A DNA stretch of 64,000 bases from JANNSO01 sp964485395 (GCA_964485395.1 CAZAJF010000003.1:1-64000), one strand, 5' to 3'; counted from the stretch's first letter, positions 1 to 8,959 are shown. Numbers and translations are program-made. The notes: generated by a model not told the origin, from the sequence alone.

Positions 1-1178
1 ATCACGGCAACAGCAAGAAATACTTGCATTTCGTCAACAGGAAGAAAAAATGGCTTTCGGATTATTCGGTCTACAGATCCATCAAGAATCACTATGACGA
101 GCTGGCTGTCCGGAACGGCGTCTCTTCGTCAACCTGGAACGCGTACTGGCCCATAGAGCTGCGAAACGCCGAGCGCAAGGCGATAGCCGATTGGAAAAAA
201 GGCAACGGCGACGAAATCGAAGCCGTCCAGGTACAGCAGTTTCTTTTTTATCATCAATGGAACAAGCTCAAGGACTACGCGAACTCAAAGGGCATACGCA
301 TCATCGGCGATCTGCCGATTTTTACGGCGCTGGACTCGGCTGATGTCTGGTCGAGGCCCTAGCTGTTCGACCTGGACCCGGCGAAGGTCCCGCTCAAGGT
401 TTCCGGCGTGCCGCCCGATTATTTCAGCGAGGACGGGCAGCTTTGGGGGAATCCCCTGTACCGATGGGCCGCGCACCGTAAAGAAAAATTCGCATGGTGG
501 ACGGAGCGGTTGCGGTATTCTCTCGAAGTCTACGACATGGTCCGCATCGACCACTTTCGCGGCTTCGAGGCGTTTTGGGCGGTTCCGGGCGGCGAGCTCA
601 CCGCGCGCAACGGCACATGGGAGAAGGCTCCCGGCCATGAGCTTTTCAAGGCGCTGAAAAAAAGATTGGGCACGAACCTTCCCATCATCGCGGAAGATTT
701 AGGTTTTATAACGGAACCGGTCAGGGACCTTCGGGACGGAAACGGTTTTCCGGGCATGAAGATCCTGCAGTTCGCCTTTGATTCCAAGGAATCGGGGAAC
801 GGGCTCACCCCCGATAATATTTTCTTTCCGCACAATTACCCGGAGAACTGCGTGGTCTATACGGGCACGCACGACAACGATACGCTCGTGGGCAAATTCA
901 AGAAAGCCCCGTCCGAGGACATCGCTTTCCTGCAGGAATACCTCGGTTACCGGCCGCCCAATATCTGCCAGGCACTCATACGGGAGGCGCTCAAATCTTC
1001 GGCGCGCATCGCCATCGTGCAGATGCAGGATGTTTTGGAGCTGGACAGCGATACCCGGATGAATACTCCGGCAACCATCGGAGGAAACTGGACGTGGCGC
1101 CTGCGAGAGGGACAGTTCGATCCGGCAAAGCGCCTCTGGCTCAAGAATATGTCGCGGATGTACGCACGGAATATGTAG
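1..1178 (+). pseudogene. malQ: 4-alpha-glucanotransferase (amylomaltase, GH77), 5'-truncated by window edge and interrupted by an amber codon
   Basis: Amylomaltase transfers maltodextrin segments between alpha-1,4-glucans in cytoplasmic glycogen/maltose metabolism. The frame is already open at base 3, so the true start lies outside the window. GH77 signatures are present: GDLPIF, DSADVWSRP, GQLWGNPLYRW, VRIDHFRGFEAFW (nucleophile Asp), IIAEDLGFI (acid/base Glu), YTGTHDNDT (third carboxylate) and RMNTPATIGGNWTWR near the C-terminus. A TAG at 360-362 falls exactly where the family reads ...WSRP-E-LFDLDP. The same frame then continues to the normal stop at 1178, so one G-to-T change (GAG to TAG) explains the break. 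No ribosome binding site precedes the GTG at 408. It could be a real nonsense mutation or a sequencing error. The family assignment is secure; the loss of function is inferred. Confidence 0.88.
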
Positions 1179-1267
1179 GCCGGCGGCTCAATGGATACAT
1201 CGAAAGATTCGTTTGGTTTCACGATATCCGCATCGGCGGGATTCAGGTTTCTTGAAGGGAGTCGATC

Positions 1268-2434
1268 ATGATAAACATTGCGCTGTTTGGGCCTCCGGGA
1301 GCGGGCAAGGGTACTCAGTCGGATTTTTTGGTCAAGGAATACAATCTTTTTTATATATCCACGGGAGATCTCCTGCGCAAGGAACTGGCGGCCGAGAGCA
1401 AGTTGGGCCTCGAGGCCAAAAGCATCATCGCGTCCGGCGGACTGGTCTCGGACGAGATAATCGTGCAGATCATCGAGAAAACCATTACCGAGCATCCCGA
1501 CGCCAACGGTTTCCTGTTTGACGGTTTTCCGCGGACCTATATCCAGTGCTATATCCTGGAAGGCCTCATGATTAAGCTGAATACTTCGCTTCATTGCCTG
1601 ATCAGCCTCGAAGTGGACGAGGAGGAGTCGGTGGCCAGGCTCCTGAACCGGGGCAAGACTTCGGGCCGGCTGGACGACAATGAGACGGTAATACGGAATC
1701 GCTTGCGTGAATATAGCGAAAAGACTCTTCCCGTGCTGGATTTTTACCGCGACAAGGGAATCTATAAAAAAGTCGACGGAGGGCGCGGCATCGAAGAGGT
1801 GAACGCGTCCATTTGCGCGATTATCGCGGAGGAACTTTCCCATCACCTGGTGAATCTCGTCATATTCGGGTATCCGGGATCCGGACGCGGCTCGCAGGGC
1901 GCCGCGCTCGCTAAAAAATACGGTCTCGAGTATGTGGCTACCGGCGCAATGATCGAAGACGAGATAAGGTCGGGCAGCCTCGTGGGCGAGAATATCGTAA
2001 GCCTGTATAACAACGGCCAGCTCGTGCCCGAGGAAATCGTCGTGCAGCTGATAGAAAAAAAACTGGAGCGCTGCAAGGACGTCAAGGGATTCATCTTCAA
2101 GGGTTTTCCCAGGACGCTCGTGCAGTCCTATATCCTGGACGGCCTGCTCAAGAAGCACGGTTCCTCGATATCCCGCGTCATCGAGATCGAGGTGCCCACC
2201 CTCGAGCTTATCAAGCGGCTTGACGAGCGCAGGAAGACCGACCGCTGCATGCCCTACGACAATACGACCGGCAAGATCGTGCAGCGGCTTTCCGAGCACG
2301 AGACCAAGACCGTCCCCGTGATAGCAAAATATAACCAGCTGCACGGCGTGGTCAAGGTTGACGGCATGGGAACCTTCGAGGAAGTGTTCGCGCGCACGTC
2401 GGCGGCGCTTGAGGATATTTTCGGAAAGCGCTGA
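1268..2434 (+). CDS. Tandem adenylate-kinase-like protein, second domain degenerate
   Basis: There are two complete nucleoside-monophosphate-kinase domains in one 388-residue chain; ordinary adenylate kinases are about 190-215 residues. Domain 1 (residues 1-195) has an intact P-loop GPPGAGKGT (8-16), FDGFPRT (84-90) and GRLDDN (133-138). Domain 2 (196-388) has GYPGSGRGS (201-209), where the catalytic P-loop lysine is arginine, and FKGFPRT (277-283), where the aspartate is lysine. The likely reaction of domain 1 is ATP + AMP to 2 ADP. Domain 2 probably has reduced or no catalysis and may be regulatory or structural, which is inference. GAAGGGA precedes the ATG at good spacing. The gene stands alone between malQ and a convergent gene. 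Confidence 0.85.
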   Translation: MINIALFGPPGAGKGTQSDFLVKEYNLFYISTGDLLRKELAAESKLGLEAKSIIASGGLVSDEIIVQIIEKTITEHPDANGFLFDGFPRTYIQCYILEGLMIKLNTSLHCLISLEVDEEESVARLLNRGKTSGRLDDNETVIRNRLREYSEKTLPVLDFYRDKGIYKKVDGGRGIEEVNASICAIIAEELSHHLVNLVIFGYPGSGRGSQGAALAKKYGLEYVATGAMIEDEIRSGSLVGENIVSLYNNGQLVPEEIVVQLIEKKLERCKDVKGFIFKGFPRTLVQSYILDGLLKKHGSSISRVIEIEVPTLELIKRLDERRKTDRCMPYDNTTGKIVQRLSEHETKTVPVIAKYNQLHGVVKVDGMGTFEEVFARTSAALEDIFGKR

Positions 2435-2447
2435 AGGCCGGTTATGC

Positions 2448-2465
2448 GGCCGTCTCGGGACGGCC
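2448..2465. terminator. Short perfect hairpin between convergent genes
   Basis: A perfect 7-bp stem (GGCCGTC/GACGGCC) with a TCGG tetraloop lies between the stop of the kinase gene and the stop of the opposing phosphoesterase gene, overlapping the latter by one base. There is no T-tract on either side, so it may be only an RNA 3'-end stabiliser or a weak bidirectional terminator. Confidence 0.4.
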
Positions 2466-3433
2466 TACAGCGGTATCGGGTGCTCCATGAGGATCGTTCC
2501 CGCAGGATCCACGAATCGAAGCCTTATTTCTTTGCTGTCGATGTCTATGTCCAGGCTTCCGTGGACCCCTTGCCTGAACCATATCGACGCCGGCGAGACG
2601 TAGGTAGGCTCCGGATCGAAATGCCCGCCCATGGCGCCGACGATCGCGTAGGTTACGCCGCCGGATTCCAGCAGTTCCATGTAATGGTTGTGGCCGCTAA
2701 CCACGAGTTTTACCCCGTAAGCCCTGAAGACCGGATCGAGCGCGCCTATGCTTTCCTTGTTGTCGAACCATTTTACTCCGCCGATCGCTTCGGTTATGCC
2801 GGATGAATAGAAAAAGCTGTGCGAAAAAACTATAACGGGATGGCCTTCCCATTTGGCCGTTTCAAGCGCCGTGACGAGCCAGTCCCGCTGAGTCGATGTA
2901 AAAGATTCTAAACTCCAGGGCATGTCCAGGAAAACGAGCAGCGCGTTTCCCGCCCGAAGCGAAAAGAAAGACTCGTATTCACCCGTGCCTGCGGTCCCCT
3001 GTTCCCGGAGATAGCGGCGGAAATACTTGAGGCCTCCGAACCAAGCGTCATGGTTGCCCGGAATTGCCATGAACGGAACTCCGTCGAGGCCGGCGCCCAA
3101 TTCCCCGGCCGCTTTTTTCGCTTCGCCGTATCTTCCGCCGAAATGCGCGATGTCGCCCAGTACGATAAAGGCGTCCTTTCGGGGGGAGGCCGTTGCGATG
3201 CGCTTGATTATCGCGTTGCGCGCCGCTGGATCCGATCTGCCGCTGCCCCAGTGCGGATCGGAAGAAACGCTCAGGCGCACGACCTCCGGAGCAGTGCCGT
3301 ACGCGGCGGTGAGAGATATTCCGAAGCGGGCGTCTACGAGATTGAGCGCCGTCGACGGATCCCGTCTGCCTTTGGAAACCGACGCGCAGGAGAGGGCAAG
3401 AAACAGGATGGCGACGAGTGCGATACGGTTCAT
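2465..3433 (-). CDS. Calcineurin-like metallophosphoesterase lipoprotein
   Basis: This is a predicted exported, lipid-anchored metallophosphoesterase of 322 residues. The N-terminus is a lipoprotein signal peptide with LALSC (Cys16). The dimetal-site motifs occur in the canonical order: DPH (59-61), LGDIAH (D94), PGNHD (about 124-128), FSHS and SGHNH. The substrate cannot be read from the sequence; phosphoesterases of this class act on nucleotides, phosphoproteins or phospholipid headgroups. The gene is convergent with the adenylate-kinase-like gene and its upstream region is shared divergently with ilvE. The ribosome binding site is weak (ACGGGA). Family assignment is confident; specific function is unknown. 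Confidence 0.85.
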   Translation of the reverse strand: MNRIALVAILFLALSCASVSKGRRDPSTALNLVDARFGISLTAAYGTAPEVVRLSVSSDPHWGSGRSDPAARNAIIKRIATASPRKDAFIVLGDIAHFGGRYGEAKKAAGELGAGLDGVPFMAIPGNHDAWFGGLKYFRRYLREQGTAGTGEYESFFSLRAGNALLVFLDMPWSLESFTSTQRDWLVTALETAKWEGHPVIVFSHSFFYSSGITEAIGGVKWFDNKESIGALDPVFRAYGVKLVVSGHNHYMELLESGGVTYAIVGAMGGHFDPEPTYVSPASIWFRQGVHGSLDIDIDSKEIRLRFVDPAGTILMEHPIPL

Positions 3434-3560
3434 CCCGTAAGTCTAGGCGGTACCCATAACTGGGTCAAGGTTAAGGCGTTTCAATTATGAAACCGAAATC
3501 AATCTTGACATTCCGGGGCCGATAACCGAAACTGTGCATGAAAAACGGAGGCTCACTGAA

Positions 3561-4589
3561 ATGAAAACTGGAAAAAAAGCCGCTATGGATTGGGCTTCGC
3601 TGGGTTTTACCTATACCAAAACTGCTTGGCGTTTTGCGGCGAGCTGGAAAGACGGCAGCTGGAACGAAGGCCGCCTCGTCCGAAGCAATCGCCTTAAAAT
3701 CAGCGAGGCTTCCACCGTCATACATTACGGACAGTCGTGTTTCGAGGGGCTTAAGGCATACACCGCGAAAGACGGCCGCATTCTACTTTTTCGCCCCGAC
3801 GAGAACGCGAAACGGATGCAGCGCAGCTGCGACCGCCTCATCATGCCCCAGTTCCCCGTGGATAAATTCATCGAGGCTTGCAAAAAAGTAATTCTCGCCA
3901 ACTATAAGTGGCTGCCGCCCTACGGAACGGGCGCCTCGCTGTATCTTCGCCCGTATCTCATGGGCGTGGGCGATAACCTGGGCGTGCGCTCGGCACCCGA
4001 ATTCCATTTCGGGATCTTTTGCAGCCCCGTGGGCCCGTATTTCAAGAAAGGCCTGAGCCCGGTAAGCTTCATGGTCTCTGAATTCGACCGCGCCGCGCCG
4101 CAGGGAACCGGGCAGGCAAAAGTGGGCGGTAATTATGCCGCAAGCCTCCTGTCCAATAAAATGGCCAAGGATAAAGGTTTCGCAGACGCCATCTATCTGG
4201 ACCCCACGACCCATACCAAGATCGAGGAAGTCGGCGCGGCGAATTTCTTCGGTATCACCAAGGATAATAAATTCATAACTCCCAACTCGTCCTCCATCCT
4301 TCGCAGCATCACCAAGATATCCCTGCTGCACGTGGCCAAGGAATATCTGAACATGCAGGTCGAGGAACGCGACGTTTTCGTGGACAAGCTGGACGAATTC
4401 GCTGAAGCCGGCGCCTGCGGCACCGCCGCCGTTATAAGCCCGATCGCCTCCATCAGCTATAAGGGCAAAGAGCATGTTTTCTACGACAAGGAAAAAGTCG
4501 GACCGGTAAGCCGCAAGCTGTACGATACGCTGGTCGGTATACAGAACGGCGACATAAAAGCGCCCGAAGGCTGGGTGTTCGAAGTTTGA
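3561..4589 (+). CDS. ilvE: Branched-chain amino acid aminotransferase (PLP fold type IV)
   Basis: The enzyme transaminates leucine, isoleucine and valine with 2-oxoglutarate. The protein has 342 residues when started at the ATG at 3561, which has GGAGG nine bases upstream; an in-frame upstream ATG at 3534 lacks a comparable site. The PLP-binding lysine lies in GTGQAKVGGNYAAS (K187). Other BCAT signatures are HYGQSCFEGLKAY, LYLRPYLMG and EVGAANFFGI. The length and motifs match the eukaryote-like large BCAT class also found in many bacteria. Its stop overlaps the TTG start of the next gene (TTGA), suggesting translational coupling to an unrelated fusion enzyme. Confidence 0.93.
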   Translation: MKTGKKAAMDWASLGFTYTKTAWRFAASWKDGSWNEGRLVRSNRLKISEASTVIHYGQSCFEGLKAYTAKDGRILLFRPDENAKRMQRSCDRLIMPQFPVDKFIEACKKVILANYKWLPPYGTGASLYLRPYLMGVGDNLGVRSAPEFHFGIFCSPVGPYFKKGLSPVSFMVSEFDRAAPQGTGQAKVGGNYAASLLSNKMAKDKGFADAIYLDPTTHTKIEEVGAANFFGITKDNKFITPNSSSILRSITKISLLHVAKEYLNMQVEERDVFVDKLDEFAEAGACGTAAVISPIASISYKGKEHVFYDKEKVGPVSRKLYDTLVGIQNGDIKAPEGWVFEV

Positions 4590-6562
4590 CCGCGTTCTCG
4601 CGGACGGATGCGGGCAGGCTGGCCGGCGAAAGGGCGGAACGCTATGTTTCTGCCTATGGCCGGCAGCTTGCGGCAGCCGTTAGCGCCGCCATCGGGGCAG
4701 GCGAGCTCCTGCTCGAGGCTTTTAACTCCCTCGGAGGCGCTCCCGGTGGACGCGGTAAATGCGAAGCCGATACGCAGGCAGAAAAGCTGATCCACGGCAT
4801 TCTCGATACCCGGTTTCCAGACTATGGTTTCAGGGGAGAGGAAATCCCCGCGCTCAACCGCTTCTCCGCGGCGGATCCCGAAGCGAGCCTTCGCTGGCTC
4901 GTGGACCCGAACGACGGTACGGATGCGTACCTGTCAGGCAGGCGGGGCGCAGCGGTTTCCATAGGACTCGTGCACGGCGACGTTCCCGTGCTCGGCGTGG
5001 TGTTCGCCTATGCGGCTCGATGCGGTAGAGGTGATATTTTTTTCTGGGCACAGGGAGGCCCGCTTGTACGCGGGGGCGAAGACGTAAGCAATTCCAGCCG
5101 AGTCAGGGTGTCTGGATTGCCCCTGGTAATAACGAGCGGCGGTTCGGACACCGCAAGCCGGGCGTTTTCCGCCGTCTGCGCGCCGTACCGTTTCAGGGCC
5201 GAGCCGAGCATCGCCTATCGCTTTGCCCTGGTAGCCGCCGGCGAGGCCGATGCCGCGTTCTCCCTGCACAACCCGAGCGACTATGACGTAGCCGCGGGCC
5301 ATGCGCTTCTTTTAGGCGCCGGGGGCGACCTGTACGCGGAGGGCGGCGCGCCGATCCGCTATGGGCAGTCAGCCGGACCCGATGGGCAATGGATGCACGT
5401 AGGAAACTGTTGGGGCGGAGTGGGGCAGGTTCCCCTTGAGCTCGCCTCGCGCGACTGGACCCTCGCAAAAAAAACGCAGAACGTCCGGCATCCCGAATAT
5501 CCTTTCGTTAAAAGCGAAAAACATCTGGTTTTTTCCGACGACCCGGAAATTCTGTCCCGTGCATGCGGCTGCCTGCTTGGCGCGGTCGCAGGTGATTCCC
5601 TCGGCTCCTTGGTGGAGTTCAAGAGCTCCCGGGAAATATCCCTGCTCCATCCCGTGCCGGAGGATTTCAACCTGACGGACGGCGGCGTCTGGGGCACGCT
5701 TTCCGGGCAGCCCACCGACGATACGGAACTGGCCCTGATGCTTGCCCGCTCCATACTCCGCGCAGGCAAATACGACGCCGACGAAGCCGCCTTGGCCTAC
5801 GCTTTCTGGCACGACAGCCACCCCTTCGACGAAGGCGGAACGACCCGTGCGGCGCTTGCGGGAATTTCACGCCGAGCGGCCGACGTCTCGCCCTCTTCGG
5901 CGGCGCTGCGCGGCGCGGCGACCCGGAGCGAATCCGAGGCAAACGGCGCGCTCATGCGGCTCGCGCCTCTTCCTGTCTACGCCATGTTCCAACCAAGGGA
6001 AAATATCGTCGCATGGGCCATGCAGGATGCTTCCCTTACCCATGCCAACCCGGTTTGCGCTCTTTCCAACGCGGCATTCGCGGTGGCCATAGTCTCGCTT
6101 CTGCGCGGCGATGCCGGGGAAACGGCGTGGAGAAACGCCATAGACGCCGTGCGCGACCTCGGGCTCCGAAACCTGAGTAAATATTCCGTAACTGTTGTTT
6201 CAGCCTTGGAGGCGGCGGCGCAAGGATTCCCGCGCGATTACGAGTCGCACATGGGGCATGTGCTTCTGTGCCTGCATAATGCCTTCAGCTGCCTGCTCTC
6301 GGGTCTTGGCCTGGTGGAAGGCATCAGGAAAAGCGCGTTGGCGGGCGGCGATACCGATACGAACGCGGCAGTCGCCGGAGCCTTGCTAGGCGCGGCCTGC
6401 GGGGAAAACGAGCTGCCGTCCGCATGGAAAGCCGCAATCCTGAGCTGTCGCCCAATCGAGGGAACCTGCCTGCGGCCGAGACCCGAGCCTTTATGGCCTG
6501 TGGATATACCCCGAATCGCGGAAAGGCTGCTGGTGCTAGGAAGACAGTCCGTTATCTCCTGA
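4586..6562 (+). CDS. Inositol-monophosphatase-like / ADP-ribosylglycohydrolase fusion protein
   Basis: This 658-residue protein has two enzyme domains. Residues about 30-290 are FIG/IMPase-like: DTQAEKLIH (62-70), GEE (84-86), WLVDPNDGTDAY (104-115) and SDYDVAAGHALLLGAGG, which contain the metal-binding Asp/Glu residues. Residues about 330-650 are an ADP-ribosylglycohydrolase (DraG/ARH-like) domain: GCLLGAVAGDSLGS, QPTDDTELALMLA, THANPVCALSNAAFA and AGGDTDTNAAVAGALLGA, containing the di-magnesium aspartates. Domain 1 likely dephosphorylates a small phosphate ester and domain 2 removes ADP-ribose; substrates are unknown, and whether they act sequentially (for example on ADP-ribose-1''-phosphate) is speculation. 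The start is TTG, overlapping the ilvE stop by four bases. The last 11 bases overlap the convergent tag gene. Confidence 0.85.
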   Translation: MTAFSRTDAGRLAGERAERYVSAYGRQLAAAVSAAIGAGELLLEAFNSLGGAPGGRGKCEADTQAEKLIHGILDTRFPDYGFRGEEIPALNRFSAADPEASLRWLVDPNDGTDAYLSGRRGAAVSIGLVHGDVPVLGVVFAYAARCGRGDIFFWAQGGPLVRGGEDVSNSSRVRVSGLPLVITSGGSDTASRAFSAVCAPYRFRAEPSIAYRFALVAAGEADAAFSLHNPSDYDVAAGHALLLGAGGDLYAEGGAPIRYGQSAGPDGQWMHVGNCWGGVGQVPLELASRDWTLAKKTQNVRHPEYPFVKSEKHLVFSDDPEILSRACGCLLGAVAGDSLGSLVEFKSSREISLLHPVPEDFNLTDGGVWGTLSGQPTDDTELALMLARSILRAGKYDADEAALAYAFWHDSHPFDEGGTTRAALAGISRRAADVSPSSAALRGAATRSESEANGALMRLAPLPVYAMFQPRENIVAWAMQDASLTHANPVCALSNAAFAVAIVSLLRGDAGETAWRNAIDAVRDLGLRNLSKYSVTVVSALEAAAQGFPRDYESHMGHVLLCLHNAFSCLLSGLGLVEGIRKSALAGGDTDTNAAVAGALLGAACGENELPSAWKAAILSCRPIEGTCLRPRPEPLWPVDIPRIAERLLVLGRQSVIS

Positions 6563-7175
6563 CGGAGCTTGCCCACGGTGCCCCGGCCGCTATTGCCGCG
6601 GCGTATACCGGGCATGAGGGAACGTGCGCGCCGGGAAGATAGCCCGTGCTCATGAGAAACTCGCCCGTAATCTCCCCTCCGGTAAACAGAAATGTTTTTT
6701 TGAAGAGTTTTACCCAATCGGTCTTCTCGGCCGGGTGATGCGCGTCCAGCCATGCCTTGAAGGAACCGTGGGACGATCGCAGGGCGAGTATCCGGCCGGC
6801 ATTGCCGATGGCGGCGTCCACTTTCAGCCTGTTGCGGATTATGCCCGGGTCTGAAAGCAGGCGCATCCTGTCTTTCTCTGAATACGCCGCGATTTTTTCG
6901 ATGTCGAAGCCGTCGTAGGCCTTATAGAAGTTATCTTTTTTTCTGAGTATCGTTCCCCAGGAAAGCCCCGCCTGGTTTATCTCCAGGATGAGGCGTCCGA
7001 AGAGCTCTTCGTCGCTTGGCAGCGGAAAGCCGTATTCCTTGTCATGGTAGGCCACATGGTGCAGCTCCACGGGAATGTCCCCGTCCGTCGCGACGCGGTT
7101 ATTGGCCGCGACGCGGTTATTGGCCGCGAAGTATCGGCAGGCCTCGCAGTAATTCGCAAACCGAATTTCCGGCAT
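6552..7175 (-). CDS. tag: DNA-3-methyladenine glycosylase I
   Basis: This base-excision-repair glycosylase removes 3-methyladenine from DNA. The 207-residue protein carries the family block YHDKEYGFPLPSDEELFGRL followed by LEINQAGLSWGTILRKK, and a C-terminal TGYLPGAHVPSC that supplies His/Cys zinc ligands, paired with N-terminal cysteines in NYCEACRYF. The N-terminal linker contains an exact duplicated hexapeptide (AANNRV) caused by an 18-bp tandem repeat. The ATG overlaps the stop of the upstream chemoreceptor gene (TGATG), so the two are translationally coupled. A repair gene behind a chemoreceptor is unusual and probably fortuitous. Confidence 0.93.
   Translation of the reverse strand: MPEIRFANYCEACRYFAANNRVAANNRVATDGDIPVELHHVAYHDKEYGFPLPSDEELFGRLILEINQAGLSWGTILRKKDNFYKAYDGFDIEKIAAYSEKDRMRLLSDPGIIRNRLKVDAAIGNAGRILALRSSHGSFKAWLDAHHPAEKTDWVKLFKKTFLFTGGEITGEFLMSTGYLPGAHVPSCPVYAAAIAAGAPWASSVRR
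7092..7127. repeat. 18-bp exact tandem duplication inside tag
   Basis: Two adjacent identical copies of an 18-bp unit (7092-7109 and 7110-7127, GACGCGGTTATTGGCCGC) lie in the 5' part of tag. The unit is a multiple of three, so it duplicates six residues without breaking the frame. It is a candidate slippage site. Confidence 0.9.
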
Positions 7176-8821
7176 CAGCCTTTCGTTTTTCCCATTCCAG
7201 CCACCTTGGCTTTGAGCTCTTCCATTCGCATTACGTTTTCCTTGCCCAATTGGCTCAGCGAGGAAGCCTGTGTCAGGAGCGAATCGCAGGACGCGCTCAT
7301 GTTCAGGGCTTCCTGGCGCATGTGCGCGGCGACTTGGCGCGATGCGGCGGAGCGGGTCGCCGCGGCCCTGAGCGCCTTGCCCGTATCGTCCGCCGCCTTG
7401 CCCGCGGAATTCGCCAATGCCGTGAATCCCTCGATGGCTTGGCTTACGCCGTTGGTGCCCGAGGATATTTCGCGAAGTTTCAATAACAGATCGCTGAGCG
7501 TCGACGAGACGCGCTGTATTTCCTCGGACATCCTGGAGAAGAATTCGCTTGTCTCCGTGCTGGCCCTGGTAGCGCCTTCCACGACGTCGCGCGTTTCCAT
7601 GAGGATGCCCGCGATCGTGCGTGAGCCTTCCGCGGTCTCCTCGGACAGTGTCCTGATTTCCTCGGCCACTACGCCGAAGCCCTTTCCGGCCTCGCCTGCG
7701 TGCGCCGCCTCTATGGAAGCGTTCATGCCCAGAAGGTTCGTCCTGCCCGCCACGTCGCCGATGAGCGTGTTCATTTCGTCCATGCGCCCGGTGGACACCA
7801 CGATGCCTCCGATGGTGCGCGCTACTTCCGCGATTTGGTCTTCCCCGTCGCGGGCCATAGTGGCGAGGCTTGCCACGCCGCTCTGGCGCTCTCCCGCCGA
7901 TTGGCCGATTTCCTCGACCGCGCGGATCATCTGCGAAACCGCCGCGCTGGCCTCGAGCACCTTGGTGGAATACTCGCCGAGCGCCTCGCGCACTTTATCC
8001 TGAGCCTTGATTACCTCGGTCTCGCCCGCGGCGTTGGAGGCCAGCGTCTCGTCAAGGGAGCTTAAGCCGGCCGATTCGGCGGCCGCGGTGTCGCGCAGGG
8101 AGCGCGCGGAGGCTGAAAGCGAATCGGAAGCCTCGGCGAGCCGGCTACCGATTTTGAACGCGGCCTCGTTTGCGGTTGCCACCGCAGCGGACATTTCTAT
8201 GTATTGCCTTTTAGCAAGTTCGGCGGATTCCGCGCTTTCGTTTACCAGCATGCCTTGCAGGCGGATCACTGTTGCGGTAAAAACCCCTCCTACGATTACG
8301 ATGATTCCGCAGGTTGCCAGGTTTTGCATTGCAAGCATGGTGATTACGCCGCTATCAAGCGGTCTGGCATCAAGCCAGTAGAGGGCGAATATGCCTGCGA
8401 GGACCAACACGGTGATTATAAGCGCGTGTATGCGCGAGATGCCGATTAATCCAACGGTGATTATTACGAATAAGCCAAGCGTCGCAAAAACGTAAGTCTC
8501 GTATACGTTTTGATAGGCATCGAACTTTATAGCCGCGAACATTACCAGGAACAGCCCGTACATAAACACAGCCGAAGCCGTTCCGTACTTTCCGATGGCC
8601 ATTAGAAACAGCACGAACGCGCAGAAAAGCACGAGTCCCACCAGAACGCCCGCCACGGCGGCCGCGCCCGTAAGCACCATGACCAGGCACAGACCCAGGC
8701 CGAGCGTCCCGATCGTCATGGCGATGGGCGCGAGGACGCGCGCTTTTTTACGGGTGCGGATATCGCTTTGGAGATAAGGTTTGATGAACGGCTTGAAAAC
8801 AAACTCGAATACTTTATTCAT
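7175..8821 (-). CDS. Methyl-accepting chemotaxis protein with a six-helix membrane domain and no periplasmic sensor
   Basis: This 548-residue chemoreceptor-like protein has about six hydrophobic helices between residues 30 and 190 (roughly 30-50, 53-75, 82-100, 112-130, 132-150 and 168-188) separated only by short loops, so there is no large periplasmic ligand domain. A long alanine/serine-rich cytoplasmic coiled coil follows, with the conserved hairpin-tip region at about 348-395 (DVAGRTNLLGMNASIEAA, then GKGFGVVAEEIRTLSEE). It would signal to CheA/CheW. The sensory input is presumably sensed in the membrane or cytoplasm (inference). GGAGAA precedes the ATG. It is co-directional and coupled with tag. 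Confidence 0.92.
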   Translation of the reverse strand: MNKVFEFVFKPFIKPYLQSDIRTRKKARVLAPIAMTIGTLGLGLCLVMVLTGAAAVAGVLVGLVLFCAFVLFLMAIGKYGTASAVFMYGLFLVMFAAIKFDAYQNVYETYVFATLGLFVIITVGLIGISRIHALIITVLVLAGIFALYWLDARPLDSGVITMLAMQNLATCGIIVIVGGVFTATVIRLQGMLVNESAESAELAKRQYIEMSAAVATANEAAFKIGSRLAEASDSLSASARSLRDTAAAESAGLSSLDETLASNAAGETEVIKAQDKVREALGEYSTKVLEASAAVSQMIRAVEEIGQSAGERQSGVASLATMARDGEDQIAEVARTIGGIVVSTGRMDEMNTLIGDVAGRTNLLGMNASIEAAHAGEAGKGFGVVAEEIRTLSEETAEGSRTIAGILMETRDVVEGATRASTETSEFFSRMSEEIQRVSSTLSDLLLKLREISSGTNGVSQAIEGFTALANSAGKAADDTGKALRAAATRSAASRQVAAHMRQEALNMSASCDSLLTQASSLSQLGKENVMRMEELKAKVAGMGKTKG

Positions 8822-8880
8822 TACTTTTCTCCGTGGCTTTTTTCGCTTGTGGGTACTTCTAAAAACTTGGTTGTTTCCTC

Positions 8881-8959
8881 GAGGTACCTCTACAATTCGT
8901 TCTACGAATTGTCTTTAAATGTGGAGGACATCGTAAACGATAAGGTTCTCGATGTCCTC
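8881..8959. repeat. Cluster of three inverted repeats upstream of the chemoreceptor gene
   Basis: Three separate dyads occur within 79 bp: GAGGTACCTC (8881-8890, a perfect palindrome), ACAATTCGT-TCT-ACGAATTGT (8892-8912) and GAGGACATCG...CGATGTCCTC (arms 8924-8933 and 8950-8959, 16-bp spacer). They lie in the region upstream of the chemoreceptor ATG (minus strand). They could be operators, a structured 5' leader, or a 3' end for either flanking transcription unit. No T-tract is adjacent. Confidence 0.7.

Noticed and set aside
947..2344. Long minus-strand open frame opposite malQ and the adenylate-kinase-like gene
   Set aside because: It crosses the boundary between two well-supported plus-strand genes and shows no domain motifs.
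3505..3533. Promoter for ilvE starting with TTGACA at 3505
   Set aside because: No -10-like hexamer is found at acceptable spacing.
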